Positions 41,715 through 50,791 of a DNA stretch of 64,000 bases are shown here, in pieces. The stretch's first letter is position 1. Each line of letters begins with the position of its first letter. This DNA comes from Seonamhaeicola sediminis (GTDB taxonomy: Bacteria > Bacteroidota > Bacteroidia > Flavobacteriales > Flavobacteriaceae): contig NZ_SMZJ02000004.1 in NCBI RefSeq assembly GCF_004358095.2, positions 99,030 through 163,029 on the forward strand, in the 5' to 3' direction. The notes beneath the pieces are model-generated. The model made no database searches. It saw only the letters and a program-made list of their open reading frames with translations, and was not told where the DNA came from. Both the position numbers and the translations under genes were made by a program.

Positions 41715-43022
41715 ATGAAAAAGATAATAATCTTTTTAACTATGTCATTCATTGGCAGTTCCATGCTTATAGCTCAGGAAGTAGTTTTTATAACTAAAGC
41801 AGACGTATTATCTAAAGTCTCAGATAGCAATTTATCTATTAAAATTTCAAATGAAGACTTTAATCAGGCAAAAGCAGATTTTAGACAAAGCAATGCGGTA
41901 TTTCTTCCAAGTATTACGGCGAGTCATACCGGAATGGCCACTACAAACCCATTAATGGCTTTCGGTTCAAAATTAAATCAGGAAATTTTAACGCAAAACG
42001 ATTTTAATCCGGCATTGTTAAATGATCCCTCACAGATTGAAAATTTTGCAACAAGACTAGAGATAAAACAACCTTTAATTAATATTGATGGGTTTTATCA
42101 GCGCAAAGCTGCTAAATCTAAAATGGAAGCCATGTTTTTTAAAAAAGAAAGAACAGCCGAATATTTAGAACTTGAAGTAGAAAAAGCATACATGCAATTA
42201 CAATTGGCTTATAGAGGTGTTGAAGTTCTCGAAAAAGCTTTGGAAGCCGCTATGGCCAATAAAAAATTAGCCGATGATCGTTTTAATCAAGGATATTTAC
42301 AAAGAGCAGATGTTTTAAATATAGAGGTAAGGGTAACAGAAGTTAAAAACCAATTACAGACTGCTAAGAGTAATGTTAAAAATGCATCCAATTATCTCTC
42401 ATTTTTAATGAATGATGATGCTTATACAATCTATAAACCTACAGATAGCTTATTGGTGTTTGGCGTTTCAACAATAAACAAACGGGTTTCTGAAAACAGA
42501 TCTGATATTAAAGCTATGGGGTTGGTTTCAGAAGCTTATCAAGCTAATTATAAAGCAGATAAAATGGCTTTTCTTCCAAGGCTAAATGCGTTTGGAAGTT
42601 ATGAGTTGTATGATGATGAAATCTTTCAAGCAGATGCTAAAGGCTATTTATTTGGAGCCCAATTAAGTTGGGATATTTTTCAAGGTTCTAAACGCATTGC
42701 AAAATCACAAAAAAGTAGAGCAGAATTTGAAAAGTCTAAACTGGAATATTCTCAATATGTATCACAAAGTAATTTAGAGTTAAACAAAGCAAACCGTATG
42801 CTTACTGATGCTCAAAATAAATTAGATTTAACAGCATTGGCTTTGAAGCAATCTGAAGAATCTTTAAGAATTTTTACAAACAGATTTAAAGAAGGTCTAG
42901 AAAAAACATCCGATTTGTTAATGGCAGAAACTAAATATGCCCAAAAACAATTAGAATATTATCAAATTATTTTTGAGTATAACTATGCTCATGCCTATTT
43001 AAAATTTTTAACAAAAGAATAA
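41715..43022 (+). CDS. TolC family outer-membrane efflux protein
   Basis: 435 residues from the ATG at 41715 (MKKIIIFLTMSFIGSSMLIA, signal peptide ending near AQ); a GTG at 41679 is less likely. Two repeats of the OEP coiled-coil barrel: EVEKAYMQLQLAYRGVEVLE ... DDRFNQGYLQRADVLNIEVR, and later ALKQSEESLRIFTNRFKEGL. Forms the trimeric exit duct for the RND pump encoded by the next two genes (6-bp gap). Operon tolC-adaptor-RND-DUF2892. Confidence 0.93.
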   Translation: MKKIIIFLTMSFIGSSMLIAQEVVFITKADVLSKVSDSNLSIKISNEDFNQAKADFRQSNAVFLPSITASHTGMATTNPLMAFGSKLNQEILTQNDFNPALLNDPSQIENFATRLEIKQPLINIDGFYQRKAAKSKMEAMFFKKERTAEYLELEVEKAYMQLQLAYRGVEVLEKALEAAMANKKLADDRFNQGYLQRADVLNIEVRVTEVKNQLQTAKSNVKNASNYLSFLMNDDAYTIYKPTDSLLVFGVSTINKRVSENRSDIKAMGLVSEAYQANYKADKMAFLPRLNAFGSYELYDDEIFQADAKGYLFGAQLSWDIFQGSKRIAKSQKSRAEFEKSKLEYSQYVSQSNLELNKANRMLTDAQNKLDLTALALKQSEESLRIFTNRFKEGLEKTSDLLMAETKYAQKQLEYYQIIFEYNYAHAYLKFLTKE

Positions 43023-43028
43023 AAAACT

Positions 43029-44105
43029 ATGAAGAAATATATATTTCAGTTTTCATTAATTGCAGTCCTTTTAATGTTGGCTAGTTGCGGTAGCGATAAA
43101 GATGAAAAACAAAATAATGATAAAGCCATAAATGTTAAAATAGCTCAGGTTGTTAATAATGTTGATAATCAATTTCTGGCGGTTAGTGGTAAAGTTCAAG
43201 CTGTAAAAAGTTCTAACCTTAGTACCAGAATAATGGGACATGTAAATAAAATTCACGTTAAGATAGGTGATAAAGTAGCCAAGGGTCAATTGTTACTAAG
43301 TATTAGTAATAATGACTTATCAGCAAAATTAGCTCAAATACATGCAAGTATTATAGAAGCTGAGGCAGCTTACACCAATACCGAGAAAAACTATAATAGG
43401 TTTGTTAGCTTATTTAACAGTAATAGTGCCTCTCAAAAAGAGTTAGATGATATTACAGCACAATACAATATGGCTAAAGCGCGCTTAGAGGCGGCCAAAC
43501 AAATGAAAAAGGAGATAGAGGCTCAGTTTAGCTATGCTAATATTATAGCGCCTTTTAGTGGTGTAGTAAGTAATAAATTTATTAATGAAGGCGATATTGC
43601 AAATCCAGGTATGCCATTGTTAGAGGTTGAATCTCCTGGAGAATTTAAAGTTACAGCTATGGTTCCTGAAACAGAAATTTCTAATGTTAAGAAGGAAACA
43701 GAAGTTATTGTTCAAGTAAAATCTTTGGGTACTTTATTACGAGGAAAGGTTGTTGAAGTAAGCTCCTCTGCCAAAAACACCGGAGGACAATATTTAGTCA
43801 AGGTATTGCTAGAAAAAACAGATCTTAATCTCCTTACAGGAATGTTTGCTACCGTTCGGTTTCCTATTAACGATTCAGATAGTTCCAAATCAATTTTAAT
43901 TCCAATATCAGCACTTGTAACTAAAGGTGAGTTGTCTGGTGTTTACTCGGTAAGTCAAAGTAATACAGCCTTATTACGCTGGTTACGGTTAGGTAGAATC
44001 TACGGTGATAAAGTTGAGGTGCTATCTGGTTTGAATGCAGATGAAACTTATATCATATCATCTGAAACTAAACTTTTTAATGGCGCTAAAGTAACAATCC
44101 AATAA
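43029..44105 (+). CDS. RND efflux periplasmic adaptor (membrane fusion) lipoprotein
   Basis: 358 residues. Lipoprotein signal ending in LLMLASC (Cys20). Lipoyl-like half-motifs (GHVNKIHVKIGDKVAKGQLL and FSYANIIAPFSGVVSNKFIN), a helical hairpin in between (about 100-160), then beta-barrel and membrane-proximal domains (LRGKVVEVSSSAKNTGGQYL). HlyD/AcrA-like; bridges the RND pump and TolC. 7 bp before the RND gene. Confidence 0.93.
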   Translation: MKKYIFQFSLIAVLLMLASCGSDKDEKQNNDKAINVKIAQVVNNVDNQFLAVSGKVQAVKSSNLSTRIMGHVNKIHVKIGDKVAKGQLLLSISNNDLSAKLAQIHASIIEAEAAYTNTEKNYNRFVSLFNSNSASQKELDDITAQYNMAKARLEAAKQMKKEIEAQFSYANIIAPFSGVVSNKFINEGDIANPGMPLLEVESPGEFKVTAMVPETEISNVKKETEVIVQVKSLGTLLRGKVVEVSSSAKNTGGQYLVKVLLEKTDLNLLTGMFATVRFPINDSDSSKSILIPISALVTKGELSGVYSVSQSNTALLRWLRLGRIYGDKVEVLSGLNADETYIISSETKLFNGAKVTIQ

Positions 44106-44112
44106 CATTATT

Positions 44113-47100
44113 ATGAAAGAAGGATTAGCAGGAAAAATAGCCAAAGGCTTTATCAATTCTAAGCTTACGGTACTTCTTATGATTGTTTTTATGGTCATTG
44201 GGGTGTACAGTTCATTTTTAATTCCTAGAGAGGAAGAGCCTCAAATAAATGTGCCCATGGCAGATATTTTTGTAGGATATCCAGGAGCAAGTCCCACCGA
44301 GGTAGAGAGCAGAGTCATTAAGCCTTTAGAAAAGTTACTTTCTAACATTAAAGGAGTAGAGTATGTATACTCAACCTCAATGAAAGAACAGGGAATGGTG
44401 ATTGTTCAGTTTTATGTTGGCGAAGATATTGAGCGGTCATTTGTAAAGCTTTATAATGAAATAAATCGCCATATGGATATCATGCCAAAAGGTGTTACTA
44501 TGCCTTTAATAAAATCTAGAGCCATTGATGATGTACCTATGTTAGGCTTAACACTATGGAGTGAGAATTATGATGATTTTCAATTGAAACAAATAGCCAA
44601 CGAATTAAACAATGAAATAAAAAAAATTAATGATGTTTCAATTACTCAAAAAATAGGGGGTAGAGATCGTCAATTACGTGTAGTAATTGATAAAGATAAA
44701 CTCGCAGCTAGTGGATTGGATTTTTTATCGGTATCCAAAATGATTCAAACCAATAATCATCAGTTAAGTTCTGGTAAATTCAATAGAGCTGATACTGAAT
44801 TTCTTGTAACTACTGGTAAGTTTTTAGAAACTGTTGAAGATGTAGAAAATTTGGTGGTTGGAGTTCAGCAAAATCAACCTATTTACCTAAAACAGGTGGC
44901 TAGCATAATTAACGGCCCAGAATTGCCTAAAAGTTATGTGTCTCTTGGGTTTGGACAAGCAAGTGAAAAATCAGGAGTTTACCAATCAGAATATCCTGCG
45001 GTTACCATATCTATAGCAAAGCGAAAAGGTGCCGATGCTATGAAAATATCTGATATTATTTTAGATAAAGTAGCGTATTTAAAACAAACCTTAATTCCTG
45101 ATGATGTTCACGTAGAGGTTACCCGAAATTATGGTGAAACAGCTTCGCAAAAAGTGTCTGAACTTTTAATGCATCTTATTGGAGCCATCATAGCGGTAAC
45201 TTTTGTAGTTATGTTAGCCATGGGTTGGCGTGGTGGTTTGGTGGTGTTTTTATCAGTGCCCATTACATTCGCTTTAACCTTATTAAGCTATTATATGTTA
45301 GACTATACATTAAATCGAATAACCTTATTCGCTTTGGTATTTGTTACGGGTATCGTTGTTGATGATTCCATTATTATAGCAGAGAATATGCATCGTCATT
45401 TCAAAATGAAAAAACTACCTTTTGATAAGGCAGCCTTATATGCAATTAATGAAGTGGGGAACCCAACAATTTTAGCAACATTTACTGTAATAGCTTCGGT
45501 ATTGCCAATGGCATTTGTATCTGGTTTAATGGGACCTTATATGAGTCCAATGCCTATAGGCGCTTCTATAGCAATGTTATTATCGTTGTTTGTAGCTTTA
45601 ACCATCACACCGTATTTAGGGGTTTTATTTTTAAGAGAAAAAGATAAAAAGGGAAAAGAGGCCATCCAAAAGAAGATGGAGGATTCCTTTGTTTATAAAA
45701 TGTATGAAAGATTTGAGCGTCCGCTTATTGAAAACAAAACAAAGCGATGGGTCTTTTTAGGTGTAACCATTGTTTTGTTATTGGGGTCGTTATCTATGTT
45801 TTTTACTAAATCGGTTGCTGTGAAAATGCTGCCGTTTGATAATAAAAATGAATTTCAAGTGGTTATAGATATGCCAGAAGGTACTACTTTAGAACGTACG
45901 GCGGTTGTTACTCAAGAAATAGCACATTATTTGTCTACAAGATCAGAGGTTATAAATTATCAGAGCTATGTTGGGACCTCGGCTCCAATAACATTCAATG
46001 GTTTGGTGCGTCATTACGATTTACGAGGTGGTAGTAATATGGCAGATATTCAAGTAAATTTAATTGATAAGCATGATAGATCTGAACAAAGTCATGATAT
46101 AGCCAAATTAGTACGGACTGAGATTCAAAAGATAGCCTCAAAGTTTAATGCTAATATAAAAATTGTGGAAGTGCCACCAGGGCCACCCGTTTTGTCAACT
46201 ATAGTGGCTGAGGTTTACGGACCAGATTATGATAAACAAATTGAAGTTGCTAATGAAGTTCAAGACATATTAAAAAACACCCAAGATGTTGTAGATATTG
46301 ATTGGATGGTTGAAGATGACCAAACCGAATATGAGTTTGAGATAGATAAAGAAAAGGCTATGTTGTATGGGGTGTCTCCAGAGCAAATAGTTTACACCAT
46401 GAACTTAGCTATGGACGAAAATACAGTTTCAACATTATATAAAGAAGCTGCATCAGAACAAGTAGGAATTGTATTGGCTTTAGATGAGAAAGATAAGTCC
46501 GCTTTAACAGATTTAGCACAACTTCAAATAAAAACTAAACATGGCAATATGATGAGTGTTGGCGATTTAGTTAGTATTAATGAACAAGTAAGAGCAAAGA
46601 GTATTTACCGTAAAAATCAAAAACGGGTAGTGTATGTTATGGCAGACATGGCAGGTGAACTTGAGAGTCCAGCCTATGCAATTTTAGGAATGTCAGATAA
46701 GCTCAAAGCAATTAATCTTCCAGAAGGTTATAAAATGGATGAACTTTATATCAAGCAACCCGATTTTGAAGATGATTACACTATCAAGTGGGATGGCGAA
46801 TGGCAAGTTACACTTGAGGTATTTAGAGATTTAGGGGTTGCTTTCTTAGGAGTTATTATTATTATTTACATGCTTATTGTAGGATGGTTTCAAAACTTTA
46901 AGGCACCTGTTGTTATGATGGTGGCAATTCCGCTATCAATGGTAGGTATTATACTTGGGCACTGGATGTTAGGCGCTTTTTTTACTGCTACATCTTTTAT
47001 TGGAATGATTGCATTGGCGGGTATTATGGTGCGAAATTCAGTCCTACTAATAGATTTTGTAAATCTAAGATTAAATGAAGGAGCACCTTTAAAGCAAGCG

Positions 47101-47304
47101 GTTATTGAAGCAGGAGCTGTTAGAACAACACCTATTTTATTGACGGCAGGTACCGTTGTTATAGGAGCTTTTGTAATACTATTTGACCCAATATTTCAAG
47201 GACTGGCTATTTCGTTAATGGGAGGCACTATAACCGCTACGGTTTTAACGCTATTAGTTGTGCCGCTGGTATATTACTTAATTGAACGTAAAAATTATAA
47301 ATAA
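44113..47304 (+). CDS. RND efflux pump inner-membrane subunit (AcrB/HAE-type)
   Basis: 1063 residues, full length for the family. Twelve membrane helices in two halves and two large periplasmic loops. The proton-relay Asp pair is in TM4: VTGIVVDDSIIIAENMHRHF. Other marks: GYPGASPTEVESRVIKPLEK near the N-terminus and AGIMVRNSVLLIDFVNLRLN in the second half. Substrate unknown. Co-transcription with a YgaP-like protein and shared control with sulfide oxidation genes point to sulfur-linked stress rather than general antibiotic efflux. Confidence 0.94.
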   Translation: MKEGLAGKIAKGFINSKLTVLLMIVFMVIGVYSSFLIPREEEPQINVPMADIFVGYPGASPTEVESRVIKPLEKLLSNIKGVEYVYSTSMKEQGMVIVQFYVGEDIERSFVKLYNEINRHMDIMPKGVTMPLIKSRAIDDVPMLGLTLWSENYDDFQLKQIANELNNEIKKINDVSITQKIGGRDRQLRVVIDKDKLAASGLDFLSVSKMIQTNNHQLSSGKFNRADTEFLVTTGKFLETVEDVENLVVGVQQNQPIYLKQVASIINGPELPKSYVSLGFGQASEKSGVYQSEYPAVTISIAKRKGADAMKISDIILDKVAYLKQTLIPDDVHVEVTRNYGETASQKVSELLMHLIGAIIAVTFVVMLAMGWRGGLVVFLSVPITFALTLLSYYMLDYTLNRITLFALVFVTGIVVDDSIIIAENMHRHFKMKKLPFDKAALYAINEVGNPTILATFTVIASVLPMAFVSGLMGPYMSPMPIGASIAMLLSLFVALTITPYLGVLFLREKDKKGKEAIQKKMEDSFVYKMYERFERPLIENKTKRWVFLGVTIVLLLGSLSMFFTKSVAVKMLPFDNKNEFQVVIDMPEGTTLERTAVVTQEIAHYLSTRSEVINYQSYVGTSAPITFNGLVRHYDLRGGSNMADIQVNLIDKHDRSEQSHDIAKLVRTEIQKIASKFNANIKIVEVPPGPPVLSTIVAEVYGPDYDKQIEVANEVQDILKNTQDVVDIDWMVEDDQTEYEFEIDKEKAMLYGVSPEQIVYTMNLAMDENTVSTLYKEAASEQVGIVLALDEKDKSALTDLAQLQIKTKHGNMMSVGDLVSINEQVRAKSIYRKNQKRVVYVMADMAGELESPAYAILGMSDKLKAINLPEGYKMDELYIKQPDFEDDYTIKWDGEWQVTLEVFRDLGVAFLGVIIIIYMLIVGWFQNFKAPVVMMVAIPLSMVGIILGHWMLGAFFTATSFIGMIALAGIMVRNSVLLIDFVNLRLNEGAPLKQAVIEAGAVRTTPILLTAGTVVIGAFVILFDPIFQGLAISLMGGTITATVLTLLVVPLVYYLIERKNYK

Positions 47305-47311
47305 TAGTATT

Positions 47312-47500
47312 ATGATAAATAGATTAATAAGAGTTATTGCAGGAACATTTGTTTTAATAAGTGTGATACTTGCTTTAAAAGTTAATATTAATTGGTTGTG
47401 GTTTACTGCTTTTGTGGGAGTTAACCTGTTGCAATCAGGAATTACTAAATGGTGCCTTATGGAAACTATTTTAGAAAAAGTATTTAAAGTAAAGAATTAG
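47312..47500 (+). CDS. YgaP-like DUF2892 membrane protein
   Basis: 62 residues from the ATG at 47312 (MINRLIRVIAGTFVLISVIL); an earlier in-frame start inside the RND gene is rejected. Two membrane helices and the family end pattern GITKWCLMETIL with the conserved Trp-Cys. DUF2892 is the membrane part of YgaP, where it is fused to a rhodanese, so it again suggests sulfur handling. Last gene of the RND operon, 7 bp after it. Confidence 0.85.
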   Translation: MINRLIRVIAGTFVLISVILALKVNINWLWFTAFVGVNLLQSGITKWCLMETILEKVFKVKN

Positions 47501-47545
47501 TTATTCCTTTAATTGGTTTAGGTTAGAGGTCTTAGTTGACCAAAA

Positions 47546-47576
47546 AAAAAGCAAGCTAATTCAGCTTGCTTTTTTA
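47546..47576. terminator. bidirectional terminator between the RND operon and the FadL gene
   Basis: 12-bp stem AAAAAGCAAGCT / AGCTTGCTTTTT with loop AATTC, at the convergent 3' ends. Confidence 0.9.
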
Positions 47577-47594
47577 ATAATAATTTAAAACTGC

Positions 47595-48929
47595 TTATTT
47601 ATTAAATGTATAGCTAATACCAAATTGGATCATTGAGGTAGTCATTTCATAAGACACCTCGCTACCAGGAACAGCACCAAGAAGATTATTTGGGGAAATT
47701 TGTGCTAAATCTAAAATATTGCCACTTGTTGCATCTCCACTATCACCATAATGATATACAGCGTCTAGTTTCCAAGTATCATTTATTTCATAGCTTAATC
47801 CAAATTGATAGGCATCTTTTATAATGGCTGTTGCTGGTATGTTAAAAAAGACCAATTCTTTTGGTATTGGATTTGAACTATAAGTGTAACCAAACCTTAG
47901 CGGTAACTTGTTAATACCTTTGTATTGAAGGCCAGCAGATAGAATTGAAATATTTTTCCAACCAAATCCATTTACTGAGCCAGTTGGAAAGCCATTACTT
48001 GCAAATTGCCACCCACTTGTCTTGAAACCTTCAGTTTCTTCATACATAACTCTTCTGAAATCTAATGCTAAATCAATATTTCCTTCGGAGTAGCCTAAGC
48101 CAATGGACATAATAGCTGGGTAATCCATTTGAAATTGAGCATCAGGAGCTTGAGAACCATCTAAATAGGTGTTGCTAAATTCGAATTCGCTAAATTTTTG
48201 AGCTGTTTTATAAGATGCCCCTAATTTTAACCCCATACCAGAATCAAAGAATAGTCCAAACTGTGCTCCGTAGCCAATAGCCGAAGCCTTATCACTTGTT
48301 GGATATCCTTTTCCGGTACCGCCCATTTCAGGAGGGAAATCTGGAGAAGCTAGTGGATTTGGAGCTAATTCTAGTGTAGCATAATTGATATTTGGTTGTA
48401 TACCAATAGAAAATTTATTAGATAGTTTGTAAGCATATGATAAGCCTACTTGTAGTAATATATAATCAGACTCTATATGTCCAAAGCCTCTCATGTTTTG
48501 TGGCATATTAATAGGATTTGACATACTTTCTGGAAAAGTAACCCCAAAACCACTAATACCAAAAGCAGAAACACCAAAAGTGTGTTTACTAGATTCATTA
48601 CCCCAAACCATAGCTAAAGCTGGCATAGGAGACATACCTCTATCATCTTTTGTATTTCCGCTAAAGGGTCCATTGGGTGTTGGGACTGTAGAAAACAATT
48701 CAGGGGAAGAAAAGAATAAACCAACATCTAACTTCATGATTTTTTTATCAAATGTTGATAAAGCAGCGGGGTTCCATTGTATGGCGCCAGAAATGTCTAG
48801 CGGTTGTGCCGTAGAAGCGCCTCCCATAGACATATTTACAGCTCCAACACCTTGCATGATATGACCTGCTTGAGAGAAAACGGCTGTTGTAAAGAATAAT
48901 AACAGATAATTTAAAAAATTAGTTTTCAT
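47595..48929 (-). CDS. OmpP1/FadL/TodX family outer-membrane channel
   Basis: 444 residues from the ATG at 48929 (MKTNFLNYLLLFFTTAVFSQ, signal peptide); a longer in-frame start to 48980 is rejected. FadL marks: GVGAVNMSMGGASTAQPLDI and IQWNPAALSTF (N-terminal plug), regular amphipathic strands, and the C-terminal QFGISYTFNK. These channels pass hydrophobic compounds such as fatty acids or aromatics. Divergent from sulfide:quinone reductase and preceded by a Crp/Fnr-type site, so uptake or release of a sulfur compound is a hypothesis. Confidence 0.92.
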   Translation of the reverse strand: MKTNFLNYLLLFFTTAVFSQAGHIMQGVGAVNMSMGGASTAQPLDISGAIQWNPAALSTFDKKIMKLDVGLFFSSPELFSTVPTPNGPFSGNTKDDRGMSPMPALAMVWGNESSKHTFGVSAFGISGFGVTFPESMSNPINMPQNMRGFGHIESDYILLQVGLSYAYKLSNKFSIGIQPNINYATLELAPNPLASPDFPPEMGGTGKGYPTSDKASAIGYGAQFGLFFDSGMGLKLGASYKTAQKFSEFEFSNTYLDGSQAPDAQFQMDYPAIMSIGLGYSEGNIDLALDFRRVMYEETEGFKTSGWQFASNGFPTGSVNGFGWKNISILSAGLQYKGINKLPLRFGYTYSSNPIPKELVFFNIPATAIIKDAYQFGLSYEINDTWKLDAVYHYGDSGDATSGNILDLAQISPNNLLGAVPGSEVSYEMTTSMIQFGISYTFNK

Positions 48930-49008
48930 AATTGAAATATTTAGGACATGAACTAAAGTAAAATATGAGTCTCGATTCATGTTTGTTTAAGTATAAAAAA
49001 TATTGTCT

Positions 49009-49053
49009 CAAAGTTACTCCAGAGAAGGTGTTCTTTTTTATGATTTTTGTCAT
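49009..49053 (-). promoter_or_regulatory. Crp/Fnr-type site and promoter of the FadL gene
   Basis: ATGAT-TTTT-GTCAT at 49040-49053 (centre 49046.5); on the minus strand TAACTTTG at 49016-49009. Distance 37.5 bp, one more than the usual 36.5. Confidence 0.6.
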
Positions 49054-49087
49054 ATTTAGAGCTTTCTTTTAAAGATAGAATCCTTGT

Positions 49088-49101
49088 GTAACCTTTGTTA
49101 C
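49088..49101 (+). promoter_or_regulatory. distal Crp/Fnr-type site upstream of sulfide:quinone reductase
   Basis: Palindrome GTAACCTTTGTTAC, centre 49094.5, 26 bp upstream of the proximal site centre. No -7 element at the class II distance on either strand, so it would act as a second, upstream site. Confidence 0.6.
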
Positions 49102-49113
49102 ATAAGGGTTTAC

Positions 49114-49157
49114 ATGACTTTTGTCATTTTTTGTAAAGATGTTTAGGCGTAATTTTA
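49114..49157 (+). promoter_or_regulatory. proximal Crp/Fnr-type site and promoter of the sulfide:quinone reductase operon
   Basis: Perfect palindrome ATGAC-TTTT-GTCAT at 49114-49127 (centre 49120.5) and TAATTTTA at 49150-49157. Distance 36.5 bp. Confidence 0.7.
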
Positions 49158-49215
49158 CCCAAGATTAAAAAGTTATTTTTTTCAATTTTTAATCATAACA
49201 AAATCAAAAGAAGAA

Positions 49216-50448
49216 ATGAAAAATTTAGTGATTTTAGGAGCGGGAACAGCTGGAACTATGATGGCCAATCATTTGGTTTCAAAGCTTACAAAAAAGGAAT
49301 GGACAATAACTATAGTTGATCAATATAAAACACATTATTATCAACCTGGTTTCTTGTTTTTACCATTTGATATTTATACCGAAAAGCAAGTAAAAAAAGA
49401 GGGGAAGAAATTTATTCCTAAGGGTGTAAATTATATTCAAAAGAAGATTGACAGAATTCTTCCAGAAGAGAACAAAATCAATTTGGAGGATGATATTCTA
49501 GACTATGATGTTTTAATTATCGCAACAGGGTCTAAAACTGCTCCAGATGAGGTAGAAGGCATGTTGGGAGATAATTGGTATAAGTCTATTTTCGACTTTT
49601 ATACTTATGAAGGTGCTTTAGCATTAAGAAATAAATTGAGAGAATGGGAAGGAGGTAAATTAGTGATACATATTACAGAAATGCCCATTAAATGTCCTGT
49701 AGCACCTCTAGAATTTGCATTTTTAGCAGATTCTTATTTTAAGAAAAAGGGAATTAGAGATAAGGTTGAAATAACATATGTAACGCCTTTATCAGGTGCT
49801 TTCACAAAGGAGAAATGTTCTAAGTCTTTGGGATATTTACTAAAAGAAAAAAACATCAATTTAGAAATTGATTTTGCTATTGAACGTGTTGATAATGATA
49901 ACAATAAAATTATTGACTATGCAGATAAAGCAATCGATTTTGATTTATTGGTTACCGTACCAACAAATATGGGTGATGAGGTTATTGAGCGTTCTGGTTT
50001 GGGAGACGATTTAAACTTTGTGCCAACCCATCATAATACTTTACAGTCTCTTGCACACGAAAATATATTTGTAATAGGTGATGCTACTAATGTGCCAGCT
50101 TCAAAAGCAGGATCTGTAGCACATTTCCAAGCAGAAACACTTACAGATAATATACTGCTTTATGTAGAAGGGAAACCATTAAAAGAAGAGTTTGATGGTC
50201 ATGCCAATTGTTTTATTGAAACAGGAGATAATAAGGCTCTTTTAATAGATTTTAACTACGAACAAGAACCTGTTGAAGGCACATTTCCTTTTGCAGGAAT
50301 AGGGCCACTAAGACTACTTAAGGAAAGTGTTTTTAATCATTGGGGAAAATTGGCTTTTAGATGGATTTATTGGAATATGTTGCTTAAAGGTATTCCAATA
50401 CCATTTGTTTCAAGAAATATGAGTATTAAAGGAAAAAATATAGATTAA
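49216..50448 (+). CDS. sqr: sulfide:quinone oxidoreductase-like FAD enzyme
   Basis: 410 residues. Dinucleotide-binding start LVILGAGTAGTMMANHL, second FAD block DYDVLIIATGSKT and third FIVIGDATNVPASKAGS. The cysteines needed in SQR are at hand: C160 in EMPIKCPVAPLEF and C332 in GHANCFIETGD; C201 is extra. A C-terminal amphipathic segment (LAFRWIYWNMLLKG) would seat it on the membrane. Oxidises sulfide to sulfane sulfur and reduces quinone. Operon sqr-tusE-dsrE, with two palindromes upstream. Confidence 0.92.
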   Translation: MKNLVILGAGTAGTMMANHLVSKLTKKEWTITIVDQYKTHYYQPGFLFLPFDIYTEKQVKKEGKKFIPKGVNYIQKKIDRILPEENKINLEDDILDYDVLIIATGSKTAPDEVEGMLGDNWYKSIFDFYTYEGALALRNKLREWEGGKLVIHITEMPIKCPVAPLEFAFLADSYFKKKGIRDKVEITYVTPLSGAFTKEKCSKSLGYLLKEKNINLEIDFAIERVDNDNNKIIDYADKAIDFDLLVTVPTNMGDEVIERSGLGDDLNFVPTHHNTLQSLAHENIFVIGDATNVPASKAGSVAHFQAETLTDNILLYVEGKPLKEEFDGHANCFIETGDNKALLIDFNYEQEPVEGTFPFAGIGPLRLLKESVFNHWGKLAFRWIYWNMLLKGIPIPFVSRNMSIKGKNID

Positions 50449-50460
50449 AATTAAATAAAA

Positions 50461-50769
50461 ATGAAAAAAGTAATAGCACAAACGGAAATTGATGTTAATG
50501 AGGAAGGGTATTTAACAGACTTCTCTCAGTGGACTAAAGAAATTGGTACTGAAATAGCCAACGAGCATAATATAGAAATGACCGATAGTCATTGGCAAGT
50601 TGTAGACTGGATTCAAAATAAAGTGAATGAAGGAGTAGCTTTATCAATAAGAGGAATTAAGAAAAGTGGTGTTATAGATATCAAGCAATTTTATGCTTTA
50701 TTTCCTGGAGGTCCGTTAAAAGTTTCAACTAAAATAGCAGGCGTACCTAAGCCTAAAAGTTGTATTTAA
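50461..50769 (+). CDS. TusE/DsrC family sulfur carrier
   Basis: 102 residues. DsrC/TusE fold: DVNEEGYLTDFSQWTKEIG, then HWQVVDWIQNKVNEG and the C-terminal arm IAGVPKPKSCI. The penultimate Cys101 (CysA) is present. The second DsrC cysteine, ten residues before it, is Thr, so this is TusE-like with a single carrier Cys rather than DsrC for dissimilatory sulfite reductase. It starts 12 bp after sqr and would accept sulfane sulfur from SQR or the DsrE protein. Confidence 0.93.
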   Translation: MKKVIAQTEIDVNEEGYLTDFSQWTKEIGTEIANEHNIEMTDSHWQVVDWIQNKVNEGVALSIRGIKKSGVIDIKQFYALFPGGPLKVSTKIAGVPKPKSCI

Positions 50770-50791
50770 TTAAGAATTAAAAAAATAAGTC

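Noticed and set aside
49088..49101. Second palindrome as promoter-proximal site for the FadL gene
   Set aside because: No TAnnTTTR box lies at the right distance on the minus strand; the site at 49040-49053 fits better.
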